Shown piece by piece: positions 48,673-59,827 of a stretch of DNA of 64,000 bases. Below the pieces are notes generated by a model. The model saw only the letters and a program-made list of their open reading frames with translations, ran no database searches and was not told the origin of the DNA. Both the position numbers and the translations under genes were made by a program. The stretch spans positions 40,050,501 to 40,114,500 of the forward strand of contig CM027383.1 of NCBI GenBank assembly GCA_015680905.1. The letters are read 5' to 3'. Every line of letters starts with the position of its first letter. Position 1 is the first letter of the stretch. Origin of the DNA: Coptis chinensis (taxonomy: Eukaryota; Streptophyta; Magnoliopsida; Ranunculales; Ranunculaceae).

Positions 48673-49222
48673 ATTCGATAGGGTTACAAATTTCAGATTT
48701 GAATAATTTTTTGTGACAATGTTTAAAGTAGTTGAAAGATTATATGTACAAAAAATTAGCCAAATCTAAAACTTAAAAATATCATAACAATCATGAGTTT
48801 GTTTACGTGTTTGTGTAATATATGTCCCTAGCTAGAACCCCTCCCTTATATATCACATGAACTTTCTTTAAGCCATGGTTCTTTGAAATTTTAGTAGGGT
48901 AGAAAACAAAAATTTTCTTAAAGATATTTAAAACAATTTGCTACCTATCCTACCAGAAAATTACTAAGGTACAAGCTTTTAGACTCTAGCAAGTCTCGTC
49001 TTCACCTAATAGATTCCTTATATCTCCTGCTTTGATACTACTAATTAAACAATAAAGAAATGGAAAAAAATTCCAATGTTTGATTCCTCAACTTCGCAGA
49101 TTAATCCACGGTATTATGCATTGAAATTTGCATGATTTTGGGTCAAGAATATAGTTTAGTAAGTACCTTGGTGATGGACTACTTAATATATATAAGTTGG
49201 ACGAAAATATGTTTAACACTAG
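48673..49222. other. Intergenic, no gene seen
   Basis: AT-rich sequence between the solo LTR and the Copia relic. Confidence 0.5.
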
Positions 49223-50035
49223 TGTTGATCTTGGATTCCCTAGAGTCGGGGCTAATTATTGCTTAGTGTGTGGCATGACATATGATCTGCAACGCTACTG
49301 CGGAGAAAATTTATTAGAATATGTCATATATGTAAAGTTCTACGTTTCTATAAGTGTGGACATCCATATCTAATAATTTCTATTATCATGTTTTAGGTTA
49401 TTTCACACCTAATGTAGGTTAGTATAAATATATAATTTTGAGTATAGAACAATAACTCAACACTCTGAACTCTAACCCTAATCAATCAATCAATCTCTAT
49501 TCTTCTCCATTTTTCTTCTTCTTAGTTTCTCTCAATATATCAATGTCACAATTCTCCTAACATCACCACTAACATGGAATTTAACATGGTATCGGAGCGT
49601 CAGGTTCAAATCAAAGTTTAGTGGTATACTAGGAGAGAAATCCCTTAACAACAATCAAAATCAATTTTTTTTTTTCAATTTTTAGTATTCAATTCAAGTT
49701 TCAATCTTTCTCATAAGAAGAAGTATTCAAGGTTTCGCAATCTCTCTGTTTCATTATTCTCCATGGTTCGAAGTCAGTATTCAAAGTTCTGCAATCTCTC
49801 GTCTCATTATTCTTCATGGTTCGAAGTCAGTATTCAAGTTCCGCAATCTCTCTGTCTCTGTAATCTCTCTGTTTCGAAGTAAGTGATATAGGGCGTGCAC
49901 GCCCTCTTCAATATTCAAAGTTCGTTTTCTCTCGTAGTTATCACAATCTCTCTTTATCTCGCAGTTTCTAGTAGAAGGCACGCACGCGCATGCGCTCTGG
50001 GCTGGTTACATAGGTCTCTAAAATTTATATTTACA
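49223..50035 (+). mobile_element. Ty1/Copia relic: 5' LTR, primer-binding site and leader
   Basis: An LTR-like segment from about 49223 (TGTTGATC) to about 49586 (TTTAACA) contains a TATA-like TATAAATATATAA near 49422. It is followed at once by TGGTATCGGAGC, close to the initiator-tRNA-Met primer site TGGTATCAGAGC used by plant Copia elements. The leader carries a roughly 58-bp duplication (about 49732-49845, sharing CATGGTTCGAAGTCAGTATT). No gag-pol region or 3' LTR follows, so this is a fragmentary fossil. Confidence 0.65.
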
Positions 50036-50077
50036 AAAAAAAAAAAACCTAACTAATTATTGAAATAGGGATATCGC

Positions 50078-50715
50078 CACTACTAAAAAAAGGGGTTATT
50101 GTGTCAATTTTTGGTGTGTCGGGTATGTGGAAAAAGAGGTTTGTTTGTATTAGGATCATGTTTGTTTTGTTGAGTCACTTCATATCGAAAAGAGACACTA
50201 CAAGTTTTTCAATTGTGTTAGTTCTACTAAAACCGACAGTACAACGCAAGTTGTTGTGTCGCTTGGATTAATACTTTGAGTGTAGTGTTTTCTATACTTC
50301 ATTAGACCGACACATCAAAATTCATCAAAATTTTCACGCTTTAGTGAAAAATTTCGAGTATCCCAAATTAATTTCGTGCTTACAATTAAGAAACCCACAA
50401 AAACACTCTCTGCCAGCCGTTTCTTTCACAAAAAGGAAAAAAAAAAGTCAAGCTTTCATATATAGACATTTTCGTAGTGCTAAAATAAAACACAATCATA
50501 TTTATAGCATTTACCAGAAAATGCTATAGATATATTCAATACGCCAAAAACAAACTCAATTAAAGTGATAGCGTTTACAACAAAATGTTATCAAATTCAT
50601 TGTGTGCTTTGGGGAATCACTATCAATAAAAGCATAGCATGGTGATTAATAGCGTTTTGTAAACGTTATCAAGCAAAATTCATAACGTTATGCTATCTAT
50701 GTTTCTGCAATAGTG
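50078..50715. mobile_element. Small non-autonomous CACTA-type element
   Basis: 638 bp starting CACTACTAAAAAAAGGGG and ending TTTCTGCAATAGTG, so both ends read CACTA(C/T)T inward. Sub-terminal repeats occur as GATAGCGTTTACAACAAAAT and AGCGTTTTGTAAACGTTATC. A 3-bp target duplication is not evident (CGC on the left, AAT on the right), which lowers confidence. Confidence 0.5.
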
Positions 50716-51044
50716 AATAGGGTCAATAAAATGTCCTGTCTCCATACCTACTAGCCAGACACTAAATAACAAAACTGACCTCAATTATAATTCACTTTGA
50801 AACTTCGTCCATGGTGAAATGTATTTATGTTGACTTCCATATAATAAAACAAGTAGATGATTTCACACTTGTAATCAGGTAACAACAATGACTCAATTGC
50901 CTAAGCACAATTCCACAACCACCTAAAGAAAAAAATAACACAGACTTGAAATGGAGCAGCTAACTTCATAAACATTATCAAATATACTTTTAAGACTACC
51001 TGTTGACTCACTCTCAGAAAGCAGGTAAGTTATGACCCTTACTT

Positions 51045-51150
51045 TGTTAAGGTTGAGTGGGCTCTCTATTCCTTCAAAAGTGGAGAGCAAAGTGGTGGTT
51101 TTTACTCTTTATCCTTAGTTTACTCATATAGAGAGTAATATTGAGGAATG
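51045..51150. repeat. Truncated relative of the Tourist-type MITE at 59828
   Basis: Starts TAAGGTTGAGTGGGCTCTCT and continues ATTCCTTCAAAAGTGGAGAG, then TTTTTACTCTTTATCC. It aligns along about 100 bp with the left half of the MITE at 59828-60132. Only this half is visible; the LINE begins shortly after. Confidence 0.5.
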
Positions 51151-51299
51151 GAAAGTGCATTATGTTTTTTTTTTGCTAAAAGGTAATTGATTAAATTAAT
51201 TTAAAAGGAGGTTACAAGAAAAAAGAATAATAAGAAGAAGGTTGAGATGGTCTATAGTGGACGTCATCAATTGTGTATCCACCATTGACTTACAAAAAG

Positions 51300-51886
51300 G
51301 TGTTGTCTTATGCAATGAATCTAAAGTAAGTAGTATAGTGGTTTTCCAAGTTCCTCATAAATGGAGGTCTAAATGTCCACCATTTACTTTCTCCCTTTGA
51401 TAAAGCCTCACCATGTCTTGCACAACTGTCCGCACCTAAGTTTGTCTCCCTCCAGGTGGACGTAATATTTATCCATGAAGATTTGGCCTTAAGCTATATC
51501 CACTTTGATTTGACCCTCCAATACATTTTATCATCTTAGAAAGCTTTGACCACCGAAGTCGAGTCCGATTCCACCCATATGCTCCTCCATCCCAAATCTA
51601 TTGCTTTTGAGACTCCTTCTATTATCGCAAAAGATTCTGCCATGTAGTTGGTTGTATTTCCTAAACCACCTGCAGCAGCCCACAAAAGAACTCCGTTACA
51701 GTCTCTAAGGACCACTCCCCAGCCTGACCTACCAGGATTGCCTCGTGAGCTCCCGTCAACATTAACTTTCACTATACCCGAGGGAGGAAGAAGCCAATAA
51801 CATTCCAGGATTTGCGGTGCTTTTCGAAGCCTGTGTTGCAAGTTAAAAGCATGTAGCACCTTCATATCTGCCAATGAATTGTTCAT
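51300..51886 (-). pseudogene. LINE RNase H domain
   Basis: The ORF reads GIVKVNVDGSSRGNPGRSGW, then GVVLRDCNGVLLWAAAGGLG, YMAESFAIIEGVSKAIDLGW and RSIWVESDSTSVVKAF. It carries the first catalytic Asp (NVDGS), the Glu (AESFA) and the next Asp (ESDS). After an in-frame stop the C-terminal region is still readable (SWINITSTWRETNLGADSCA), with family form REGNxxADxLA. Confidence 0.88.
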
Positions 51887-51927
51887 GGTACCTGATGAAA
51901 TATGATAAGCTCGTATGATGGCTCTTC

Positions 51928-52482
51928 TTACGAGGTAACAAATGTTAGAAATCTCGAAGGTTTCTGGTCATAAAGAACTTTGTTGCGGTTCTTCCATAGG
52001 CTCACCAAGCTTGTCAGGGAACAAGCCTTCCACATGTCAAGAATAAGAGAGTTGTGACGTTTGCCCTGCTGCATTATGTCATTGAATGATTCAATGTTGG
52101 ATTGAATGCTTAAAATCTCTTGGGCATGCTTCCACACTTTCTTAGCAAGTGAGCATTGGTATAGAATGTGTTCCAATGTTTCCCCTTCTTGTTGGCAGAT
52201 GCAACATCTATAGGCCAGCTGATTTTTTCTCTTTTGGAGCTGATCCTCCGTCCTAGAGATCCCTCGTATCAATTTCCAGTCAATACCTTGAGTTTTGGAA
52301 AGTACATGCGAACTCCATATAAACTTGCATGAAGCTAGTTGCAGTGCCTTCTTGCGGATATCTTCATGTGCTGCCGCAACTGAAAACTGCCCATTACTAG
52401 AGGAAATCCATATCCTCTCGTCTTCCTTAGTGCTGTCAGGCTGATGTAGAGTGGAGATATCAATGCCGATGTGATGCAACAC
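51928..52482 (-). pseudogene. LINE zf-RVT region
   Basis: The reverse transcriptase zinc-binding region typical of plant LINEs: FIWSSHVLSKTQGIDWKLIR, then RCCICQQEGETLEHILYQCS and LAKKVWKHAQEIL. The CxxCxxxxExxxHxxxxC pattern is intact. A frame change separates it from the upstream stretch (52460-52777), which contains WTVGNGRSINIWRENWL. Confidence 0.88.
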
Positions 52483-52697
52483 TTGGGAAATGGCAGTTGA
52501 GAAGTCTCATTGTTACCTTGGATGTAGTCAGCAAGCCGACCTTGAAATTTTGTGATCCCTTTGTGTTCTTCCGTGAAGAAGTCACAAGTTGGTTTTTGAA
52601 GGAGCCAATTTTCTCTCCAAATATTGATAGACCTGCCATTGCCCACTGTCCAGCCATGATGCTCTGCCATTTCTTTAAGAGCCCATCTAATCCCCTT

Positions 52698-53582
52698 TCA
52701 AACCGTCGGGTTCTTGTACTCAGACCAAGTCTCAACCCTATTGATATATTTGCCATGGATAAAAAAGGACCAGTCACCCTCTTCAGTGAGAAGGCACCAC
52801 AATTGTTTCATGAGCAAAGATAAATTAATATCTTTAAGTCTTCTTAATCCCAGACCCCCTTCAACCAAGGGTTTGCATGATTTCTCCCAAGATATTGTAA
52901 AAGACTTCCTTTCCGCAGGATTCTCGCTCCAAATAAAATTCCGAATAATATTCTCACAATTTTTGATCACCGAGGATGGCCACTTGTATATAGCCATATT
53001 GTGAACAAGAATGCTATTAAGCACATGTCTGGACAGAACCACTCGACCTTGAAAGGATAACATTTTCCTTGCCCACCCAGAAGCTCTCTTCCGAATCTTA
53101 TCCACTAATGGAGATAGAGCTGCTTTAGTCACTTTACCTATGATTAGCAGAACTCCCAAATATTTTTCTGGTAAATTGCCTTCTCTGATGCCTATGACCT
53201 CCTGAATCACTTGTTTCCTTCTTTGTGTCATCGGACTGAGGAAGATTCGACATTTCTCCTTGTTTTTGAGCTGCCTAGAAGTGGCCTGGTATCTGGTGAA
53301 AAGGTGGACTAGATGCTTGATGCATTTCTTGTTAGCATTACAAAAAAGGAAAATATCATCCACAAACATAAGATGTGAAGGGCTGCTATATTTAGAATTA
53401 ACCACTATATGTTGCATTTTGTTTTCTCTAACCAATCTACTGATGATCCTACTGAGACAGTCTTCCGCAATCGCAAAAAGAATGGGAGATAGGGGATCTC
53501 CCTGTTTGAGGCCTCTTCCTGCAGAAAAGTGTCCCTGTGGACCTCCATTGAGCATAATAGACATAGAGTTACTTTGGAACAA
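52698..53582 (-). pseudogene. LINE reverse transcriptase, C-terminal part
   Basis: It contains the RT motif AGRGLKQGDPLSPILFAIAE and the catalytic box as HLMFVDDIFLFCNANKKC, that is F-V-D-D where most LINEs have F/Y-A-D-D. Then follow NKEKCRIFLSP, LPEKYLGVLLIIGK and the thumb-like region (FQGRVVLSRHVLNSILVHN). The catalytic Asp of motif A is not here; it falls in the deleted tract between this piece and the next. Confidence 0.9.
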
Positions 53583-53760
53583 GAACTATGAAATTATTCT
53601 TCATTTATTGTTCCTTGATTACTATTCTTTCCACAATAGGACTCAACTTGAGGGCAAGAATCTTGGTAATAACCTTGAACACAAAGTTAGATAGACAGAT
53701 TGGTCTATATTTTCCAATTTGATTCACATTTTTCTCTTTTGGAACAAGAACTATGAAATT
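53573..53760. repeat. 23-bp direct repeat flanking the RT deletion junction
   Basis: An identical 23-bp sequence occurs at 53573-53595 and 53738-53760. On the plus strand it begins TTTGGAACAAGAACTATG. The right copy is in its normal RT context (VLVPKE on the minus strand). The left copy sits exactly at the deletion breakpoint, before SMSIMLNGG, so it looks like filler copied during break repair. Confidence 0.9.
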
Positions 53761-54945
53761 GGAATTAAATCAGAATGGCAGACGAGCTTTAATAAAGAAA
53801 TACTGAATAGCTCGTATTACATCCGATCCCACAATATCCCAACAATGATGAAAGAAAAACCTGGAAAAGCCATTAGGACCAGGAGAGCTATCTAGATTTA
53901 GGTGAAAGACGACTGATTTCACTTCTTCTGAAGATGGAATAATGGATAGAAGATCATTATCCTCTGCAACAACGTCTTGGGGCGTATTCTGAATGAGTTC
54001 CCTATCCATTATATGATCCACCTTCCTAGATTTTTCGGAGAAATGTTGGACGATATAATTGCTGATGTCTTCCTGTGTATCAAGAGTGATACCCTCCTCT
54101 GTCTTCATCTTTGCTATCAAAGATTTGGTTTTGTTTCGGTTGGCCATAGCATGGAAATTTTTTGTACTCCGATCATTATCTGTATCCCATTTTGTTTTGG
54201 ATTTTTGCCGCCAAAAATTCAGTTCTTGCTGTAACAAATGTTCCACATGATTTTCTTGGTCGACCATTTGCATAGTAAACTCCTCTATCACAGTACCCTT
54301 TTCAAAGATTGCATGCATCTTATCCAGCTTCTTGGTTTCTTCCTCCACTTTATATTTGATATTTCCAAATGTTTCCTTATTCCACCTCTTAAGTACACCC
54401 TTCAGACTTTTGAGTTTCTGTGTCAGAATAAATATAGAGTGTCCCAGAATAGGATCCTTCCAACTATCAAGAACCAGTTCTTTAAAGGTGGGATGAGAGC
54501 ACCACATATTAAAGAATTTGAAGGGAACATTTCTTGGCCGAGGAATGATGATGCTTCCTCCCATTAAAGGGGAATGGTCTAAACAGATTCTTCCCAAGAC
54601 TTTGTATTTCCAACCAGGATATTTGGTGCCCCAGTTCACATTACAGAACATTCTATCTAACTTCCCCAGAATCTTGAACTCTCCCACTTGTTTGTTCCAC
54701 CAAGTGAGCTGAAACCCACTGCTATGAACTTCCATCAAAAGGTTTTGGCTTACGAAATCTCGGAAATCATTCATGGATGAAGTAGAAGGATGATGTCCAC
54801 CTTTCTTTTCCGTGATGCTCAGATAAGCATTAAAATGCCCGAGAATTAGCCATGGAAGATTTAGAGGATTGATGATAGACATTTCTGTCCATAGCTGCCT
54901 CCTTTGGATATATAGACAATGAGCATGTACAATGGTGATAAGAGA
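53596..54945 (-). pseudogene. LINE endonuclease (C-terminal part) and RT N-terminal part
   Basis: The endonuclease segment reads LNLPWLILGHFNAYLSITEK, then GGHHPSTSSMNDF, GFQLTWWNKQVGEFKILGKL and RICLDHSPLMG. The family GDFN is GHFN here, a change at a catalytic Asp. The linker and RT start follow (SSPGPNGFSRFFFHHCWDIV). After a stop comes NSNFIVLVPKEKNVNQIGKY, then RPICLSNFVFKVITKILALK. RT sequence between that point and LNGGPQGHFSAGRG, including motif A, is missing. Confidence 0.88.
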
Positions 54946-56164
54946 TGATAAGAGCCCAAAACTGTAGTTTTAACTCCTTAACAATCATACTTTTAGACCA
55001 ATTATGTGAGTAATAAGTAAGAGTTAATATTGATTACGTGTTTTTATGCATTTCGTGCTTCAAAGTCAATTATAATGCGTAAATGTGCCACTTTGATGAG
55101 ATAAAGGAGCAAGGGTTGGTTGCTAAGAAGTTCTGTGATAAAGGCCAAGATTCAAGGAGACAAAGCCTTTGTAAAGCCCGGTCAAAAGCTGAAAAGTCAA
55201 GGTCAACGCGGGCAGAAACAGCATACAAAGTCAGCAGAACTTCCGAAGGCCATATCTTTGGACTCAGATCTCGGAATTGGGAGTAGCTTATGTCAAAACG
55301 ACCGGCTCGAAAAGAGCTTTCCAATGGTCCAAACCTTGGCCCAATCAGAGGAGCAGAAGTGGACGAAACATCTGTCGAAGCCAATCAGAGTGAAGAGCCC
55401 ATTTTGGACTAAAGAAATTGGGTTTTGGGCCCGATTTTCCCGCCCAAAACATGGCTCCAAGCCCATGCACGATTTTTGAATCTGGAAGTATAAAAAACAA
55501 AAGCTTGACTCTTTGTTAATGGCAATTAGGTTAGGTAGCAAAAGTAGTTAGGTTAGGAAGCTAATGTTAATGGAGTTTAGGGTTAGAAAAAGTTAGATCT
55601 AGATTAGTTAATTACTTAGTTTTCATTCCATTAATTAGTTTCATTCTTTGTTTTAGCTTAGTTATTTAAATCATTGAATATCATTCATTAGATAAATAAA
55701 ATAGTTGTTATTCATTCAATCATATCTTGTTCTTATTGTTCTATTAGATAAATAAAGTTAATTAGTTCTCCATAATCTAGTTTCATTTTCATTTATTTAT
55801 TAGCTTAAATCCTTAGATTTACTTATTTGTCATTATTAGTTTAATTCAATTATTGCATAAGTAGTTTCAAATTGAGTTTAAACAAATAAAGTTCAAATCT
55901 TTATATTATGTCTTGTTTAGATTCAATTGTTGGGAATGGTAGAATAGAAAATTCACATCAAATCATTACTCTCACCATTGTTCTTTTTGGGTTTGATAAG
56001 TTGAATTCTATTTAGTCTTGATAGATTGAGAGTGGAACGAATCCTGACTCTCTGATATTACTTCATTATTGAGAGTAGGAATATTGATATAAACACGTAT
56101 TTACGTAATTTGATTATTTGTGTTTACGCATAGATAGTTAGAATATGTAAAACGACTTTTATCA
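54946..56164. mobile_element. Solo LTR, about 1.2 kb, inside the LINE
   Basis: Starts TGATAAGAGCCCAAAACTG and ends ACGACTTTTATCA, flanked by the 5-bp duplication AGAGA at 54941-54945 and 56165-56169. Removing it restores the LINE endonuclease frame, which supports the borders. A TATA-like GTATAAAAAAC lies near 55487. There is no internal region or second LTR, so it is a solo LTR of undetermined superfamily, younger than the LINE it interrupts. Confidence 0.85.
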
Positions 56165-56359
56165 AGAGAGTCGTCCACTTTTACAGTAATGTGTTGATTT
56201 GAATAATGTAGAAGTGTCAGAGTCGGACTTGTAGCTTTCCATATAAGCCAGGGCTAGAGATTGGGAACTCTTTTCGGATCAGAATGAGGATTGGAGAAAA
56301 AGACAGTGTTCATCCCTAGCGTTTGCAGAAAAGATAGGGATATGTCACTGTGCATTATG

Positions 56360-56545
56360 TGCCAGTTGAAATGGAATAAATTAAAAAAAATCAAATGGCG
56401 CCACTTGAAGTGGCGCATAGAAAAACTTAGATGTCATTTAGCGTCAGTTGAACTAGAGTGGAATTGCATGTGCCCCCACCAAACCATTGAAGTGGGGTAA
56501 TAAGTGTGATGGTTTCAAATTACACCAGTTGAAGTGGCGTAGGAT
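56360..56545. repeat. Loose roughly 40-bp repeats with a perfect 19-bp palindrome
   Basis: Variants of CAGTTGAAGTGGCG recur about every 40 bp at about 56363, 56402, 56444, 56485 and 56528. The second is a perfect inverted repeat GCGCCACTTGAAGTGGCGC (56398-56416). Confidence 0.6.
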
Positions 56546-56654
56546 GTCCAAACCATTAGGTGCAAAAAACGTACTCTCTATCTTTAAAGTACTGTATAAT
56601 CTTTTAGAGATGCAGAGTGAATACCATTGGACTCAGCCTAAGAAACATCTTCAA

Positions 56655-57670
56655 CTGATTCAATTCAAACTCAAAACGACAATGTGGGATTTATTCTTCT
56701 GACGAAGATATATGCGGGTAAGAGTGATTATGAGCTTTATTATGCTGAATATGATAATGAGAAGTATTACAGAGTAACAAAGATCAACCACCGCCCGATT
56801 AACTACACTGCACCATCTTCGTTCCGGTCGTGGGTTCATGCAAGTTGCAACGGTTTGATATGTATATCTGACCACATGTCCAATGATCCTATCTATGTCT
56901 GCAATCCAATGACTTCCAAATTTTGGTAAAATTGAGCACACAAATCGTAGAGTGAATACGGTTACAGGATTTGGTTATATTCATGCTAGTAATGAATACA
57001 AGGTTGTTGCAATTATGATTCACGAACGGGATATCTGGCTGTTGCCAGGGCAGCTGGTTCTAGTGTAGGAATAAAGGACACTGAGTGGAGGAATAAAGGG
57101 AATGCTCCTCCAGACTTCTTGATGAGGTATTACACTACAGGAGTTCCTGTGAACGGATCTCTTCATTGGATGAACGAGAAACTTTTCTATTGTTCGTGGT
57201 TGTTACCGTCAGAAAATTATTGCGTTCGACTTGACGAGTGAAGAATTTCGAGTGGTTCCATCGCCACCTTGTTTCAAACCTGGCAGAAATAACGCTAATT
57301 TAGCGCTGTCGGGAGGGCTCCTTTGTGTGACTACATTCTGGTGAATGTCCTGAAATTTGGATGATGAAGGACTACATCATGGACTAAGGAATACAACATA
57401 TGGTGTGATTGAAGCCCAATACAGGTACAAAGTTTTTGCTCTTACCAAAGGTGGTGGACTTTTACTATGCCGCAATGAAATGGTTCTTGTTTTTTATGAC
57501 CCCAAAACTGAAAGTTTAAATAAAGGACATCAGATGTCATGAAAAATTAAGAAGCTTTGAAGCAGTTACTCACATGAAGAGTTTTGTATCACTAAAGGGC
57601 TATGCGCGAAGATCCAAAGAAGATTGCAGTGGAAAAGATGAAAGGAAGCAAGAAATCAGTACAAGAATAA
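56655..57670 (+). pseudogene. F-box protein pseudogene (FBA domain)
   Basis: Plus-strand remains of an F-box associated interaction domain, as found in SCF substrate receptors. Pieces in order: NVGFILLTKIYAGKSDYELY, HASCNGLICISDHMSNDPIY, VCNPMTSKFW (a stop follows), TVTGFGYIHASNEYKVVAIM, RYYTTGVPVNGSLHWMNEK, KIIAFDLTSEEFRVVPSPPC, SGGLLCVTTF, ECPEIWMMKDYIMD, MVLVFYDPKTESL and THMKSFVSLK. The CNGLI, NPxT, GSLHW and EIWMMKDY signatures are diagnostic. At least four frame changes or stops interrupt it. The N-terminal F-box was not found, so it is a pseudogene. Confidence 0.85.
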
Positions 57671-57710
57671 TGGATCGTCATTTCATTTTGTAATTGATTA
57701 TAACACTCAA

Positions 57711-58094
57711 GCTCTGTTTGGTTCAAAGAAAATTGAGAAAAATAAAGTGTTTTCTAAGAAATTGAAAACTTTGGAACGTTTGGTTCATAATGGAAAATGA
57801 AAAACTAGAAAACAGATTATTCAAATGTGTTCAAAGAAAGTTGTTTTCTATTTTTGACAGTGGAGGCCCCAACAGAGAGAGAGCTTTTAGAGATCCGCAA
57901 GTTTCAAAAGGTTTTGATTCGGTGCTAATCAAATTTTACAAGTCTATATACTCCCAAACTACACTCAACTATAACAAATTTTTTCATTTCCAACCAAACA
58001 CACAAAATTCAAATTCTTAGAAAATCATTACATGAAAACCAAATCAAAGAATATGTTTTCTTTTAGAATCAGATTTCAGTGAACCAAACACAGC
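57711..58094. mobile_element. MITE with TTTGGTTC-type inverted ends
   Basis: 384 bp. The left end is GCTCTGTTTGGTTCA and the right end read inward is GCTGTGTTTGGTTCA, 14 of 15 alike. Direct repeats CTCAA flank it (57706-57710 and 58095-58099). The 5-bp flank does not fit hAT (8 bp) or Mutator (9 bp) well, so the superfamily is open. It lies 40 bp beyond the F-box pseudogene. Confidence 0.55.
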
Positions 58095-58099
58095 CTCAA

Positions 58100-59040
58100 T
58101 CTTCTTATGTAATTATTGCATATTGATATAACTTTTTCAGTCATTCATCATCTGAAATTCATCGATTATAATATCAGTTGCGTGCTTGAACATAGAGAGA
58201 TAGATAATCATGATCAGTCTTTTTTATCTGGTAATTTAGTGACGTGAGCTAGACACTAATTGGCAAAGTTGCGCATGATATATATATCCCTGCAGTTTTC
58301 CCAAACTTTTCCAAAAGAAAGTGCTGGCAATGAAACAATAATGACCGAAACTGAAATTTCGTTCCTTGGGCAGTGTCACAGCACCCTCTAGATTCGAAGA
58401 AGATGCCCTTGATCACTAGTTACTAGCATCACTGCAACAGTGGTTCATATATATCTAGACTTAGTGGAGAGATATTTTAATTTCCACTTAGACAGACTTC
58501 TATCTCCTAACAATACAGTGCATCTTGTTGAACAAGTTAAAGCTTTCAAACTTCTGAAGAAAAGATCAAAATACCAGCCTGCCAGCTGCCTGGTATTTAC
58601 GACTGTGAATGAACTTGGTTTATATTTGATTGCTGTTTCTATAGTAGGAGGGTCACTGGGCCAAGCATGTACTCCGATATTTGCATTAGTCTGAAGTGCT
58701 ATATGCATGTAATCTGATATTTTTAGATTTTCTGGATGATGAGATATTAATTACCAATATATCAAAAAGATATAACACCCTTCTACTGAGATTGTTGAAA
58801 GAAATGATTTAGCTTTGAGTCACAAACAGGAGAAACTATGGCAAGAACATGAAGTTGCGCAATTATCAAACATATAGATAGATACGTACTCCATTTGGAG
58901 TCAGAGGGGAGAATGAGTTAAAGAGATGGAAAAGAAGGGAAACAGAAAAAGCGCGCAATCTACAGAATGAGCTATTGAAAGATATGCATATTGTCTTAAT
59001 ATTAGCAACTCTTCACCATGGTCTGGCAGGAAGCCCAGCT
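58100..59040. other. Intergenic 3' of SAUR
   Basis: No gene seen. A hairpin-forming segment AAATACCAG ... CTGGTATTT (about 58568-58597, 9-bp stem) lies here. The region downstream of the SAUR stop is AT-rich with possible polyadenylation signals. Confidence 0.45.
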
Positions 59041-59057
59041 AACATTAGCACTGAAAT

Positions 59058-59462
59058 CTACTCCATCTTTCCATCCTGCGCTAGTATACTTTCAAGCTCA
59101 CTTGATCGGCATGGAATAGTAAGGGCACCCTCGTGATTAAAACCATATTCGTCTGCCGCCTGTTCTAATAGCCTTCGGAATGAAGGATGTCTCAAAAAAT
59201 CCAATGCAACAACATATCTCTTGCGCTGGCCATCATGATCTATACCAATCACGGCAAAATGTCCTTCTTTAACATCCTCGGGCACTGACAAGGAATCACC
59301 AATTCCTTCAAATTCTTGATCAGAGCCATTGTAGTTGGAATGGGATCTCCTAGCAGGGGAAAGACTCCTTTGTAGCTTCTCTACCACTATCTTGAGATTG
59401 ATTATGCTAATCTTCTTTCTCATTCTGTTTATAGACTTGGCAGCCATGTTTATTATTGCCAA
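59058..59462 (-). CDS. SAUR family auxin-responsive protein
   Basis: A single intronless exon of 134 codons, typical of SAURs, which inhibit PP2C.D phosphatases and so promote plasma-membrane H+-ATPase activity and cell expansion. The basic N-terminus (SINRMRKKISIINLKIVVEK, LSPARRS) is the usual calmodulin-binding type. The SAUR core is complete: VPEDVKEGHFAVIGIDHDGQ, RKRYVVALDFLRHPSFRRLL, EQAADEYGFNHEGALTIPCR, SSELESIL. The ATG at 59462 is the first in frame; Met6 (MAAKSIN) is a possible alternative start. A TATA-like ATATATATTTAGC lies about 30-45 bp upstream. It looks intact. A Tourist-type MITE sits about 365 bp upstream. Confidence 0.95.
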   Translation of the reverse strand: MAIINMAAKSINRMRKKISIINLKIVVEKLQRSLSPARRSHSNYNGSDQEFEGIGDSLSVPEDVKEGHFAVIGIDHDGQRKRYVVALDFLRHPSFRRLLEQAADEYGFNHEGALTIPCRSSELESILAQDGKME

Positions 59463-59827
59463 TTAGTTGTCAAATAAGCAACTTAGATTGCTAAATATAT
59501 ATAGCATATGAAGGGGAGTAGGGGACTTTAAAGGACTATCTATGTGGGGGAACAGAAAGTATAAGTGTACATATATTACAGTTGAGAGATTTGAGAAAGT
59601 GCGTGGCTGAAGTAGAAGGCCGGGGAGGAGATAAGAGTGAGGCTGAAGGTAAGTGTTTGTGACTACACAAGGAATTTCATGGCTTTGTAAAAAAGCAAAA
59701 TATATTTGTGTTAAATGGATTTCATGAGTCAGTTTCCAAAGTAATATCCTCTTTTACTTCAGTGCACAAGTGTATAGCATAGCAAGTATCCTAAGTCATC
59801 TTCCTCTTTCTCAAGTAAACTTTCTAA

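Larger units (their letters stand above)
51165..56349 (-). mobile_element. LINE (plant L1-type non-LTR retrotransposon), interrupted by a solo LTR
   Basis: A minus-strand LINE with endonuclease, reverse transcriptase, zf-RVT and RNase H regions in the expected order. The 3' tail is an A-run (plus-strand T-run 51165-51174). A direct repeat GTGCATTATG flanks it at 51155-51164 and 56350-56359, as expected for a target duplication. The endonuclease is split by a 1.2-kb LTR (54946-56164). Reading across it gives NQHITVKVDDSLITIVHAHC then LYIQRRQLW in one frame. The 5' part is short, so the copy is 5'-truncated within the endonuclease. Several stops, frame changes and a deletion in RT make it inactive. 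Confidence 0.88.

Noticed and set aside
55070-55541. ORFs of 67-119 codons on both strands
   Set aside because: They lie inside the solo LTR that interrupts the LINE and match no coding family.
57790-58020. 76-codon plus-strand ORF
   Set aside because: Contained in the MITE at 57711-58094; it has no recognisable protein features.
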